This document shows, one piece after another, positions 10,680 to 21,148 of a stretch of 64,000 nucleotides of DNA. The position numbers and the translations under genes are program-made. The stretch comes from Diaporthe sp. PMI_573. Lineage: Eukaryota > Ascomycota > Sordariomycetes > Diaporthales > Diaporthaceae. Where the stretch lies: NCBI GenBank assembly GCA_021399435.1, contig JAJTUP010000145.1, positions 27,927 to 91,926 on the forward strand. Direction: 5' to 3'. A model generated the notes under the pieces. It was not told the origin of the DNA, did not search any database, and saw only the letters and a list, made by a program, of their open reading frames with translations. Position 1 is the stretch's first letter. Each line of letters opens with the position of its first letter.

Positions 10680-12110
10680 TCATTGCCATCCCGCAAGATG
10701 GGCCATGCCCCGGACCGCGAGCGCAGCAACCTCCCTCTTGGCCTCGGTGGCATTATTGTTGTCCTCGCCACCGCCAATGCTGTTGGCCTCGTCGCTATCC
10801 GGGTAGAAGAAAGCTGCCACAGCAATGATCACGTATGCGGCGCACAGCAGAGCGCCCTCAAGATAATTGCTGCGGCCGTCGAGAACGAGGAAGTTGACGA
10901 TGAACGCCGAGACAAACATACTGATGGTCTCAAAGAGGGTGAAGTAGAGACTCATGTCTTTGTTCATAATCCAACCCAAAATGACAACCAGCGGCATCAC
11001 AAAGATGGCGATCTGAATGCTGGACCCGATGGCGACACCGATGGCCAGGTCCATCTTATTCTTAATTGCCACGGTAATGGTAGTCACGTGCTCGGCCGCG
11101 TTGCCCACGATGGGCAGGAGGATTAGACCTATAAATGCCTCCGAGATACCCGACTGCCCGGAAACTACTCCGTCGATGGCATTGACCATGAATTCGGCGC
11201 AGAGTGCGACCAGGGCTGTTGACCCCAGGAGTAGGAGCACAGCAGACGTACTGGATATCTCGGGCTCTTCGTCCTCCTCATCGTTAGCACCCTGCGTCAG
11301 AGGCCGGCTATTCACAACGATGGGTACGATGGGAGATAAGGCGCCGGGTTGACCGCGGTAGTACTGGTTCTGCGATGGCATAGACTGCGTGCGGCGCAGG
11401 CCCGGGCGAGAATCATGATGACGCTGCTGATGGTGCTGATTTTGTTCCTGTGTGCCTGAGTTGGCATTGACAGGGCTAGTGAAGACGTTCTGAGTGAGGT
11501 TCTTAGCCAGATTAGGGCGCAGAGTGCGCAGGGAGAACGGCTTCGGCCGAGTCGTAGCAGGCTGGGCTTCGAGGTCGGGGCCGACAGCAAAGTCAACACG
11601 CTTGTTGCTGGCCTCATCAATTGGGCCGGCAGCACCACCAGTTACGGCAGTGACGGGTGCGCCGGCCGCTGCTGCCGCCTCTGCGTCTTCACGGGGCTGA
11701 TCCTTATTCTTGCGACGGCTCTTGTGCTTGTGTTTCCTGGTCTTCTTCCCATCCCGTGTGTCTTGCAAAGCTTGCGCTGCTTCCTCGGTGAGTTGAAGCG
11801 TGACCGGCTCCTGGCTGGAAGACGCGGTTGGTTCACTGACAGTCCGCTCGACCGTTTCGGACGGAGACTCAGCAACAGGCGAGGTGGACGATGAAAGATT
11901 AGAGGGCTTGTCTGCATCAGCCGAAGCCGTACTTTGCTTGCGGGTCCTGCCCTTCCTGATGGCGCGCTTGATTTTCTTGGCCGTGCTGACAGAGTGGCCT
12001 GAAGAGTCTGAATCGGAACTAGACGACGAGTCCGAGTCTGAGCTGTCCGAGGATTCGAAGTACTGAGCCGCAGGGCCAGGGACCGACTCCTGCTCGATGA
12101 TATGCTGCGG
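10680..12110 (-). pseudogene. CAX-type Ca2+/H+ exchanger, C-terminal half only
   Basis: The minus-strand frame encodes the second half of a vacuolar cation/proton exchanger. A long Ser/Asp-rich hydrophilic loop (FESSDSSDSDSSSS region) comes first, then about five or six membrane segments. They include the c-2 ion-selectivity motif GNAAEHVTTITVAIKN and the stretch AIGSSIQIAIFVMPLV. Full-length fungal CAX proteins have about 11 membrane segments and a matching c-1 motif before the acidic loop; all of that is missing. There is no ATG in the right place (the frame opens with GTG near 12125). The sequence runs directly into the front of an F-box gene in another frame. The retained half has no stops, so the truncation is probably recent. 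It cannot be a functional exchanger alone. Confidence 0.8.
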
Positions 12111-12548
12111 GGTCGATTCGTGCACACGGCTTCGTATTCGAATTCAACGCGGAAAGTGCGCAGAAGTCTTGCATAAGCACCCTCGGCATCGCAGTCGACA
12201 GAGTAATAAGCTATCTCGCGTACTTTTTCGGCTAGTCTTCTGTTGGATACGATGTGGAGAAAAGAGTCACGATCGCGGGTGAAACAAGAGAGCACGATTC
12301 GGTAGAAGAGTGCGGCGCTGGCAGCTCTCTCGACGATTTTGCAGGTTAATCGCAAGTGCTAAAATGTGGATACGATGCAGGTATGTCAGATGAGATACTT
12401 TTGATGTAGTCGTATAAAGGCATGAGGAGACTGGCATGTAAGCACCAAAAGGAACAGTGTTAATTACCTTTCGGTCAGCCTGGTTGAAAAGGGCGCATAA
12501 AAAGAGACGACAGAGAACTTCGTATGGCAGGACTACCAAGGAGGGCAT
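12111..12548 (-). pseudogene. F-box protein, N-terminal fragment
   Basis: The model is complement(join(about 12111..12358, 12468..12548)). Exon 1 encodes 27 residues with an F-box start (LPYEVLCRLFLCALF). A 109-nt intron (GTAATT..TTTTAG) follows. Exon 2 begins HLRLTCKIVERAASAALF, the usual 'xLRLTCKxxERAA' continuation of fungal F-box proteins, then a first repeat-like block ending near EFEYEAVCT. At that point the sequence switches to CAX loop sequence in a different frame. The rest of the F-box protein, usually several hundred residues, is missing. F-box proteins recruit substrates to SCF ubiquitin ligases; this fragment could at most bind Skp1. Confidence 0.55.
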
Positions 12549-12604
12549 TGTGAGCTTTTAGCTGATTAGTAACGAGAGTCATCTGGCTAGACTCGACTTT
12601 AGGC

Positions 12605-13160
12605 GCACGGAAGGGCCGAAGGAAAATTAAGGTGGATGTTTGGGAGCCGCCGCATGAATCCAGCTCCCAATCGCAGAGCAAGCGACCCGCGGTTATCAAT
12701 TTCCACGGCGGCGGCTTCGTCCTGGGCCAAGGAACGGACGACGCCCGTTGGGCAGCCGCTGCCATAGCCCATCTCGGCGCCACCGTCTTCTCCATAAATT
12801 ACCGTCGTGCACCAAGCTACCCGTTCCCTACAGCCGTCGAGGACTGTGCTGACTCCATTGTCCAAATTTGCAATCGCGCGGATGAGCTCGGCATCGACAG
12901 AGATCGTGTCATTCTCAGCGGCTTCTCGAGCGGCGGAAATTTGGGTCTCGCGAGCTGGGTGATGGTTCAGGATCCGAAACGATGGGGCTATCAGCTCAGT
13001 GCACCACAGCCCACGGTTTCTGGAATAGTCCTCTTCTATCCGCTGCTGGACTGGACCATAAGCCGCCCTCACAAACGTTTATCTTGCCCTCGACCGGATC
13101 TCACTTGGCCCACACCTCAACCTGCAGCCTGTCCCCGGTCACTGCACGAGGCTGGCTAGC
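12605..13160 (+). pseudogene. alpha/beta hydrolase (HSL/GDXG-like) fragment
   Basis: The plus-strand frame encodes the front part of a hormone-sensitive-lipase-type esterase. It has the oxyanion-hole motif HGGGFVLGQG, then INYRRAPSYPFP, and the nucleophile elbow GFSSGGN. After LFYPLLDW the frame degenerates into proline-rich sequence, and the expected catalytic Asp and His regions are not found in any frame as far as about 13440. The upstream end is also odd: there is no ATG before VDVWEPP, and the F-box fragment starts on the other strand only 57 bp away. Both ends therefore look broken. Family assignment is firm; function is lost. Confidence 0.75.
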
Positions 13161-14143
13161 TGCGCCGCGGCACCTCTTGAGGCTTCTTGTCAAAAGACCG
13201 TTGGCTGGTCGGCATTGGGCCCGACCGTCTCCTCGAGAAGGTTCAAATCAGCATCATTGCTTTTTCACTCAAGTGTGGCAGCCAGGCTTACCCCCGGTCC
13301 TGAAGGTAACTTGTGGGGTGCGACCCCAGATGAGTAGGGGCTGGAGAAATCGAAGTCTGGACCAAGTACGAAATTGGCCGGGCTGCAGCGTAGACAGCCG
13401 GCTGGAGAGTCCCATCCTCACTCGTATTGGCGGTTAAAGCCGCATCTACCAAAGGTATGCCGAGAGGCTGAAACAAAATGGCAAGGTATAGCTGGTTAGG
13501 GGTGCTAATTACTGGCAGATGTATTTTACAACTGGTGGACAGCGGCCGAGACTAACAGCTCCCAGGGCCGCGGAGGGGCTTTCCACCTGGTAATTGTGGA
13601 GAAAGGATACTTATCGCGGTCACTTTTGGGACCTCCCTACGAAGGTGATAAAAAGCACTATAGGGTTCCCTGCACCCTCTTGCCGCGGCCCGCTGCGCGG
13701 TGCTATGCAGTTTATGCGCTTGGTGTTGCTCTGTCTGAAACAAAGAGATAACGTCTATCCCTGCGTGGCGAAAACCCCCCCCGTGCCGAAAGAAATGACA
13801 GGTACTTTGACTTTAAACATGTCAAAAACTCCACACACATCGACTCCTCTGAAATTTTTGCAAAGTTCATATTCTCTAGCCACTCTTGAGCAAGAAATTT
13901 ACGCTGGGGTTGTCGCCCTCGCGCCTGATCTGCAACACGTCTCCGTTTACAGCAAGAGAGAGTCTCGTCAACATGCGTCCACCATTAAGCCCTTATCACC
14001 TTCTAAAACTTATTAAAAGATCATATCCGAGCTTTAGAACCTCGGTACTACGTCAGTAATCGTTACGAGCCTTTTGGCTGTTGTGGTGTCCAAATCTTTG
14101 GGAAATCGCGATGCAGAACAGTACCTCGGATCAACGATTTTGG
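13161..14143. other. degenerate intergenic region
   Basis: Traces of the decayed hydrolase may continue to about 13440. Beyond that, frames of up to 140 codons lack any domain signature or codon regularity. I see no supported gene, RNA or repeat here. Confidence 0.4.
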
Positions 14144-15030
14144 TTAGTGCGAAACGACTTTCACACAGGGGCCTTCATGTGGCTGGTACCAAGATCTGCG
14201 GTCACGTGAATCAGGTGCTGGTTCATGTCTTCGGTTGGACCACCGGTGGACGAACTTGCGGAAGCACAACTTGCAGTACATGACGGGTCCCGTCGATGCG
14301 CCAGGAGAGGAGACTGGCTGGGTGCTCTGCGGATGAGGCACTGGCTGCGCAGTCGGTTGCTGAGATGAGGGGTGCATGGCAAGCTGGTGGCGGACTGGGG
14401 GCTGGGCTGCCGCAGGGTCGGCCTCCTCACCCACAACATCACTGGGTTCGTAGCCGAGACGCTCAGCCCTAGCGAGGGCATTGATGAGGCGCTTGGCGTC
14501 GATGGACTTGAGACGAAGCTCAAGGGCGGCGTCGAGAAACGAATCGCTGGCCTTGGAGAGCAAGCGTGAGGCCACGGCGTCGATGTCGGCAGGGGTCATG
14601 ACGTCGACAATCTCGGCCCTTGCGGAAGAAACCATGGATCTTCCGAAGTCACGGATCCCGCGCTGGACGGCCGCGTGGGTAACATGATGTATACTGGCGT
14701 TGAGCTATTTTGGAACGCGTCAGTCAGGTCAGGGGTGGGACGAGTGACAGGTGGCTGTTGACGGACAAGAGGTTGGAGCAGTGTCGTGCGGGGCGGAAAT
14801 CGAGAGCAGGGCAAGAGAGCAGGAGAATAATGAGAAAAGTGAAACGAGAGTGTGGCATGAAGATAGAGAGGGACTTTGACTCACGATAAAGGCCTGGTGG
14901 AATTCGGAGCCGAGTAGGCACTTCTCCCAATTGTCACGCACAGAGCGTCTCACCGCCTCTGGGACGGCCTGCTGGATACCATAGGTGATCTTTGTTCTAG
15001 GTGCCGTAAGACATAATGCAGTTCTCTAAC
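14144..15030 (-). pseudogene. conserved fungal protein with C2H2-like finger, truncated at both ends
   Basis: The model is complement(join(14144..14704, 14885..about 15030)), with a 180-nt intron (GTGAGT..AATAG, phase 0). The spliced product reads QQAVPEAVRRSVRDNWEKC and then HQAFI joined to LNASIHHVTHAAVQRGIRD. This looks like a conserved helical fungal protein that normally carries C2H2 fingers. A Gln/Pro-rich linker follows, and the first finger begins YCKLCFRKF, but the expected histidines are replaced by frame-drifted sequence (RWSNRRHEPAPDS). No ATG is in frame at the 5' end: a stop lies near 15030. I cannot name the family, and its function is unknown. Confidence 0.5.
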
Positions 15031-15204
15031 AATGCTGCATCGGGGGAGAGCTGAGAGGCATAGGGGCTATACCGAGACAGACTTTGCTCGAGAATTACTA
15101 TAACCTCAAGCAGATGATTAAATTCAACAATGAATCCATAGCTCCGTCCGCAGCCATTGATTCGTAGCCTTCAAGTTGTCTCAGCAACAATTCGACTGAC
15201 GGGT

Positions 15205-15310
15205 CAGAAGAATCAGAAACACCATCTGAAGCGAGGTCAACTATCGTGGTTGCGACGTCGTCGGCGACGGGGCGAAGGGGTCGTGGTTGACGAAGGGGTG
15301 GCGGAAGTCG
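15205..15310 (+). mobile_element. remnant of pogo-like transposase 3' end
   Basis: About 100 bp here (aatcagaaacaccatctgaa, gcgaggtcaactatcgtgg and following) are clearly related to the 3' coding end of the pogo-like element at about 53455-53545, with scattered substitutions. Only this 3' fragment is present. No TIR or duplication could be recognised downstream. Confidence 0.6.
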
Positions 15311-16777
15311 AGAGTAAGGACGGAAGGTGTCGAGACAGGATCATCAGTTTTGCCGATACCCAGAAGCTCCCTTTCCTGCAGATATCAGCAGGGTCTCCCA
15401 CTTTTCACAGGTCGAAACAACTATTCGGCTGGAGGAAATTCCACTGTACCTCAGATCTGAGAATGACAAGGATATTCTCCCGAGCGATGCTTTCCTTCCG
15501 TTTAGCAGCGACAACGAGGCTAACTTGCCCCAGCATCACGTCCCTGCAGCTGGTCTAAGTCGACCGCTAACACAGCGGACCCAAAATAATGCCTCCTCCA
15601 AACCTCGTTCCTCTTCGCACCCGTGCTGGCCGTCTGCCTCGTACCTCCATCATCGCTCCTTCGGTTTCTCCTCTCCTCGTCCGTGATGGCCTCCAGAACC
15701 CGCCAGTCATACGCAAGAACAACCATCATCAGGTAATAACCGAAGTCACCATAGACAGTGACACGGATTTCTTGCGGGGAAGTAGCCATGTGGCAGAGAG
15801 GGGTCCCACATTCTCTTTTCTTTGTCGGCGCGCGGAACGCGGCCGCCTTGCCGGGTTCATAGGACACAACAGACAGTGAGCCGTTCTTCAACATCATCCA
15901 CCTTGTCCAAACGCTCCATTGCTTCCATATCTCTTATATGGCGCTGGAGCGAAGCCCCTCCCGGCTCGCACGCCATCAAACTTGAAATTGCCCCTCTTGG
16001 TATTTCAAGAGTTGCCATGTCGGGCATCACGAGAGCCTGGGGTGAAGTCCTTCATCGGGCTAAGGGGGGCAGGTTGCCACATTAGGTAAATTACCAACCT
16101 CGTCAGCGGTATGCGAGAAATCACACCGCATGTCGCGGAAACTGGCATCCGGCTGGACTACTGATCAAAAAAAAAAAAAAAAAAAAAGGCCGGAGTCTGC
16201 CTCGCTGATAGCTTCAAGGGGGCATTAGAGAGGTGCCAAGGTTTACACCACAGAATTTCCTTATTGGGTAATTCGCGCCTTGACTGTAGCCTGGACATTC
16301 GGCTCATCTAACCTGGGCGAGGTTCCACCGACGATGACGACCTCACAAAGCCTAACCACAGCATGGCCACAGCATCTTGAGATAGCCTATTTCACCAGAG
16401 GCGGTGGCTCATACAACGTCGGACCAGACCGGGGATTTAGCCCGAGTCTTCAGCCAGGGTGCAGCAATCCGGGAATTGGCAGTAGCGAAGCTCCTCTGTC
16501 ACCAAACGCTAACAAAAACGCCTGCAACACTTCGCACGATTACGAGCGAGGGCTCGCCGATGAAATTGCCCCATCGGGATACCAACACATTCCTACATTG
16601 GAAGACGAATATGCACCCAGCGATGGGTAGCAGCCAAAATTGCCTGAATAGGGAATTCTGGTCTCGAGATTTGAGAACGTGTTCGTACTGCACGACAACG
16701 AGTTAGACTACTTTCAATACAAGTACCCATGAGTGAGACACCACTAGGGCCTCTAGACACTTACCATCGACTTCAGC
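15311..16777. other. region without a recognisable gene
   Basis: A plus-strand frame at 15327-15686 (119 codons, containing QVETTIRLEEIPLYLRSEND) has protein-like composition but no domain I know. Another at 16280-16630 is also unrecognised. A 21-nt poly-A run lies at 16167-16187. The 5' end of the following VWA-Hint fragment breaks at about 16778. Confidence 0.3.
16167..16187. repeat. poly-A tract (21 nt)
   Basis: There is an uninterrupted run of 21 A. It could be a simple repeat or the tail of a retrotransposed segment, but no reverse transcriptase or target duplication is seen next to it. Confidence 0.8.
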
Positions 16778-18193
16778 TAGACACCGTCTCAAGTCCATGC
16801 CGTTGCCAACCTGCAGTCTACTTTCGCCAACACTTCGACTCTCAAGTTAACATATCCCAATACTGTCACGCTACAGCCGACGATGGGGATCTCTGTGGGC
16901 CAAGAATACCCTGCCCAAGCTCCTGGCGGCAACTTTGAACTCAACATCCCACTAGGAAGTCTGCAGTACGGCCAGTCTCGGGACATCTACTTGAGGTGGA
17001 AGAGCAGCTCTACAGACAGTGACATAGAGCCGTCGTTTCTAAACGTCGCACTTCAGTACAACAAAATGACAGAAGCACAGCATGTTAACCATGCCAGCCG
17101 GGACCTCATGGACCTATCCTTCACATCGCTCTCCGACGCCGAGATAGCCAGCCAGGTCTCCCGATCCCGCATCTGCGCCTTTCTCTCCGAGCTCTTCTTC
17201 CCGATAGACGCCCTCGGGGAGCACCGCCTCAACCCCAACCTCGAGTGCCCGGCCGGCCTCGCCGAGAAGCAGCAACAGCTCCGCGACCTCATCGCCTCGC
17301 TGCCCGCAGCCCACTTCCCCGACGACCCGATGTGCGTAGCCTTCATGCAGGACCTGGCCGGCGCCGAGCCCCTAGGCCAGGTCTCCCTCGCGCTCTCCAG
17401 GGACAAGTACCTCACCCGGTACGTGCCCACCGGGAGACTCGCCTCCAGCAGCAGGTTGATGCCCGCTAGTCCCACAGCAATCTCGATGAGGGCTTATAAC
17501 TCCTCTTCCGTGCCGTGCTTCGCGGGACGGACGCCCGTGCGCCTCGCCAACAACAAATACCTCCGGATCTCGTCGCTGCGCAGGGGTCACATCGTCGCCA
17601 CGCCCGCCGGGCCCCGCAAGGTCGCCGCTGTGCTTTTGACGCCAGTGCACAAATATGACATGGTTCGTCTCGGGGATGTCCTCGTGACGCCCTGGCACCC
17701 CGTCGCCCTGCCCACTGACCTTGTGGACGGGCTGGAGGACGGGCACGGCTGGGTGTTCCCCGCGAAGGTGCAACCGGGTAAGCTGGTGAGGTACACCGGC
17801 GCGATATACAGCGTGTTGCTGGAGAGGGACGGGGATATTGACGCTCATGCTATTTACCTTGGGGGTAGGTCAGACGAGAGTCTGCTGTTCTGGGGCGTCA
17901 CGCTGGGCCATGGGATGGCTGAGGCGAGGGAGGGCAGTGACGTGAGGGCACACCGGTTTTTTGGGAGCTACCAGAAGGTTGTGAGAAGCTTGGGGTCTTT
18001 GGGAAAGCGAAGTGATGGACTAGTTATTGGCGGTGGCGTGAGGAGAAGCAAGACCACTGGCCTGGTGATCGGGTTCAAGGCGTATCGGCGTCGAGCGGCT
18101 GGCAGCCTTATGTACCCGGCTCTCGCCGTTGGTGCGAAAGGACCACGCATGCTTCGGCCAGTTCACAAGAGGCGTAGAGCCGTGGCGTACTAA
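16778..18193 (+). pseudogene. VWA-Hint protein, 5'-truncated (Vwaint and Hint parts retained)
   Basis: The coding frame is open from about 16778, but its first ATG is at 16883. The residues before that ATG (VHAVANLQSTFANTSTLKL) clearly belong to the same protein, from the end of a VWA domain. The retained part has the Vwaint region (QYGQSRDIYLRW, and the helical block around residues 65-150) and a Hint domain. The Hint domain starts PCFAGRTPVRL, has TPWHPVALP, and ends with the DVRAHRFFGSYQKVVRSL and GVRRSKTTGL blocks. Family members normally carry a full N-terminal VWA domain, which is missing here because of an upstream stop at about 16775. If translated from 16883 the product would be 436 residues. 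The role of fungal VWA-Hint proteins is poorly known. A basic C-terminal extension follows. Confidence 0.7.
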
Positions 18194-18812
18194 GGGGGGG
18201 GGGTTTATATTCTTCATTATTGTCGTCGCCCTCTTTAGCTTAGCTAGATTTGGCTTCAAAATTTACAATATCGTCGAGGCCTTTAAATCGCTTCAAGAAA
18301 ATGTTGTTCAACTCTCGGAACGCCGTAGCAATAACCGGAACTGGACTATGTCCATCCTTGTTTTCGCCTTTACCAAAGTTTTGGGTAATGGCGTCGGGCA
18401 GCGGCGCACATATCCGCAATCCATCTGGCTCTGAGCGTGCTGCCTGCGGCCGCCCAGCTGTGATGACACTGGCAGCAGAGATGTTCCGATACATAACGTG
18501 TTGAGTATAAGTAAGGGACCATGTTGCCGCCAACGCGCAGCTTTTCCTTGTCCACCTGCACTTCCTCTAAGGCCATCGCATGCTGCATATTGTGTATACC
18601 ACACTAAGACAGCGCATACTACAATGATGAACCGCTCGATTAAAGCTGCAACCCCGGGTACCTCTTTGGGACGCAATCATGGGCTGAAGGTTGAGCAACG
18701 TGATTCTGTGATCGCAAGTAAGCAACCTGGCTTGGATGACGACAGCGCCGACAGCAATGATGAAGAGCTTCCTGCCTTCGGTCGATGAGTTCATGAAGCT
18801 TGCCCACTTCTG
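18194..18812. other. region without a supported gene
   Basis: A 10-G run follows the VWA-Hint stop. A minus-strand frame (18240-18533, containing PDAITQNFGKGENKDG) has protein-like composition but cannot be assigned. Nothing else is supported. Confidence 0.3.
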
Positions 18813-19070
18813 GTGCGAGAGTATGTGTCTTCTCTCCACCACGGCACCTCTATTCCCACTGCGTTCTTTACTTATCGGGAAGCAGTTCACCGGCCGCAGA
18901 AGGCTAAGAAGCTGAAATTCCAACGATCCAGACTGAGACGGTCGCCACGCATCAAGATAAAGGTCAGGAATGGTAAGATTCGAGCACCAAAGGGCGTGAG
19001 ACGTTCGGCTCGTATCGCGGCTAGGATGAAATCTCGAGGACATTTACAGAGTGATCTGAGGACCCGATAA
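18813..19070 (+). CDS. possible small basic protein
   Basis: This 85-codon frame is very rich in Arg/Lys, with RIKIKVRNGKIRAPKGVRRS and ARIAARMKSRG. Such tails occur at the ends of nuclear proteins, so it may be the 3' exon of a longer, broken gene. It lies near the chromodomain gene, on the opposite strand. No known domain is seen, and it may be spurious. Confidence 0.2.
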   Translation: MREYVSSLHHGTSIPTAFFTYREAVHRPQKAKKLKFQRSRLRRSPRIKIKVRNGKIRAPKGVRRSARIAARMKSRGHLQSDLRTR

Positions 19071-19446
19071 TGGTTAATATTCCTGACGTTTGGAGAACAT
19101 TGTGGGCAGCTCGCGAGAATCTGAATCTGCGGCGGCAAAAAGAGGAGGATAACTTTTAGCATGATGTTTGTTCTTAAAGGAAATCATGGGCGACTCAGTG
19201 GCGTACCAAACTATCCAGTCTTGTCCGTCTGCAAGCGTTGGAAGGAGTGATTAGAGCTCGAGCACTGTCACGACATCGCCATTCTCTGAATTCCGTACTT
19301 GGAGGCAATGCATTGCGCGATATATAACCGCGACCCAGTGCAATGTGCCTTCCGCTAAGTAATACGACAACGCATCGCAATATGGGGGCCACATTACGTT
19401 GCGGTGCGTTGCTTGGAGCCTTGACCGCCATCGAGCGGATTGATAG

Positions 19447-20079
19447 TTACAAACGCCCCCTTCTCTTCCACGATCTTAATTCCTGAAGACCCCGCATGGC
19501 TTTACTGACTCGTTTCCGAGGCCGGCGTCGCGACCAGACCACATCGCGATTACGGTTGTTCTGGTGAAAGCTCATGTTTTGTTCGTAATCATTTACGAGG
19601 GTTTTGTCCAAGATGTTCGATGGTGGCTCCCAAGTGTCGTGCTTGCTGCCATAGCCCTTCCAATGGATCAGAAATTCCGTCTTTGTTCTGGACCTACGAT
19701 GGCCCACGATCATATCTACTTCGAATACGTCCTCTAATTCGACATCTTCCCTTGACTTGTGGTACAGCGGAAGGTCAGCACCTTGCACGCCATTCTGGAT
19801 TTTCTCGGCCGCGTCTGCGCTGTGGTCGGTGGTTCGGATCGGTCTGAGGGACTCGTGAATGGGTCTTTGATTGATTGAGGTATAGCAGCCGCCCATCCTG
19901 AGATCCTCTTGGATGTCTTGAGCGACAACAGAACCGCTGCGACAAACGTGATCTGCTTTCAGCTCCTCCCTAAGCTGCTTCAAAGTGTATTTGAGTTTCC
20001 CATTTTTGTCGAACAACTCTGATGTGAAATCGATTCTACTTGTAGTTTCGGCTACTGTAGGGGTTTTCTTTGTGCGCAT
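19447..20079 (-). CDS. stand-alone chromodomain protein
   Basis: The product is 210 residues, starting at an ATG at 20079. A chromodomain spans about 118-166: VFEVDMIVGHR, TEFLIHWKGY and HDTWEPPSNI match the 'YxVExIL, YLVKWKGY, TWEP' pattern, including aromatic-cage positions F119, W140 and Y143. Chromodomains bind methylated histone tails such as H3K9me3. The N-terminal 110 residues are unassigned and the last 40 are very basic (VWSRRRPRKR). No chromoshadow domain, SET domain or integrase is attached, so this is neither HP1 nor an intact gypsy integrase. It could descend from the chromodomain end of a Ty3/gypsy integrase. The frame is intact in a region where neighbours are not. Confidence 0.75.
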   Translation of the reverse strand: MRTKKTPTVAETTSRIDFTSELFDKNGKLKYTLKQLREELKADHVCRSGSVVAQDIQEDLRMGGCYTSINQRPIHESLRPIRTTDHSADAAEKIQNGVQGADLPLYHKSREDVELEDVFEVDMIVGHRRSRTKTEFLIHWKGYGSKHDTWEPPSNILDKTLVNDYEQNMSFHQNNRNRDVVWSRRRPRKRVSKAMRGLQELRSWKRRGRL

Positions 20080-20452
20080 AGTTACCTAGGTAGAGGTAGC
20101 TTCCGGACGGATGTAAAGACAATTGTATGGTAGACCAACCGTGGAAGTAGATGTTGTTGGTCGCATTTTATCGTGGCCACCTGCTAGCAGACCGGCTTAT
20201 AAAATCTCGTCAAATGACTCACGGAAACAGGGGTCCTGTCCGGCCAGATGACAAGCCGGGGCTGAATGAGTGCGCCAAGACAGTACCCGACTAAACAAGA
20301 AGGAAACTGAAAGAACTTCAAAGAAAGATCAATTATGGAGGCTAATTATCATCCACGCCGTGCCAGGGTCTGTATTATTCAGTGCTTTAGACAATGTTCC
20401 ATAACGCACATGGTAAATCAATAATACAGCTCTAATTACAGTAATCAACTTG

Positions 20453-20673
20453 TGTTGGAAGGCAGCACTTCGGGCCCGTCGGAGGTCCGGTGAAGGGCAC
20501 CGTAGTATCGGCGAAAGGCACCGCAGCACCGCTCAGGCCCATACGGCGCCCAATAGACGCACTGGAATCACAATGTAGTTAGGCATAGCAACATACTGTA
20601 GCACAAAATGTTCAGATCCTGATCTGCCCTCATGCAACCCCTTGCCCAGCATCTTCCCCAGAGACTTCCGACA
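20453..20673 (+). mobile_element. solo copia-type LTR (deleted copy)
   Basis: It starts TGTTGGAAGGCAGCAC and ends TTCCGACA. It is nearly identical to the LTR at 59624-59919 but lacks about 75 bp that the other copy has after 'catacggcgcccaa'. The flanking five bases (acttg, taagt) do not match, so the expected target duplication is not visible. Confidence 0.75.
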
Positions 20674-21148
20674 TAAGTACTTCACAAGGAAGCAGCGTAA
20701 GTGGGGCGGAAGTATCCCAGATTCGAGCTGATCGAGCCATACCTTGGTTCATCTCGGTACATATGTAAAGTACCTTGATCAAAATTACAGTACATATGGA
20801 CAGTAGATGATTCCATTCATTATTCTCGTGCATAATATGTACGTGCTGTACAGCTGTACCGTGGCGTTTGTGTCTTCAATGGTCTGGGTACTTTTTATCA
20901 AACACCATACAAAATGTACTTGTAAAATTCAAGAATACAAGACAGCGAGAAGCGTCACAAGTCCTTTGTACACTGTAAAGTATTCAAAACGTACTTTCCA
21001 ACGGATTTCGAGACTATATAATAAATCAAATATTCCAGCATTTGATCATGATGAGATACCGTATCCACTATTTATTGCGACTGAGCTCTTCGAATGCCTT
21101 TGCAATCAAGACTGCGACCTATATTTTGTAAATTACATCGAGAACAAA

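Noticed and set aside
11017..12066. Plus-strand open frames across the CAX fragment
   Set aside because: They are antisense shadows of the membrane and Ser-rich coding sequence.
13594..14016. 140-codon plus-strand frame
   Set aside because: Irregular composition, no domain, no splice context; probably chance.
16167..16187. Poly-A run as the tail of a LINE or retrocopy
   Set aside because: No reverse-transcriptase sequence or flanking duplication; upstream DNA is not recognisably processed.
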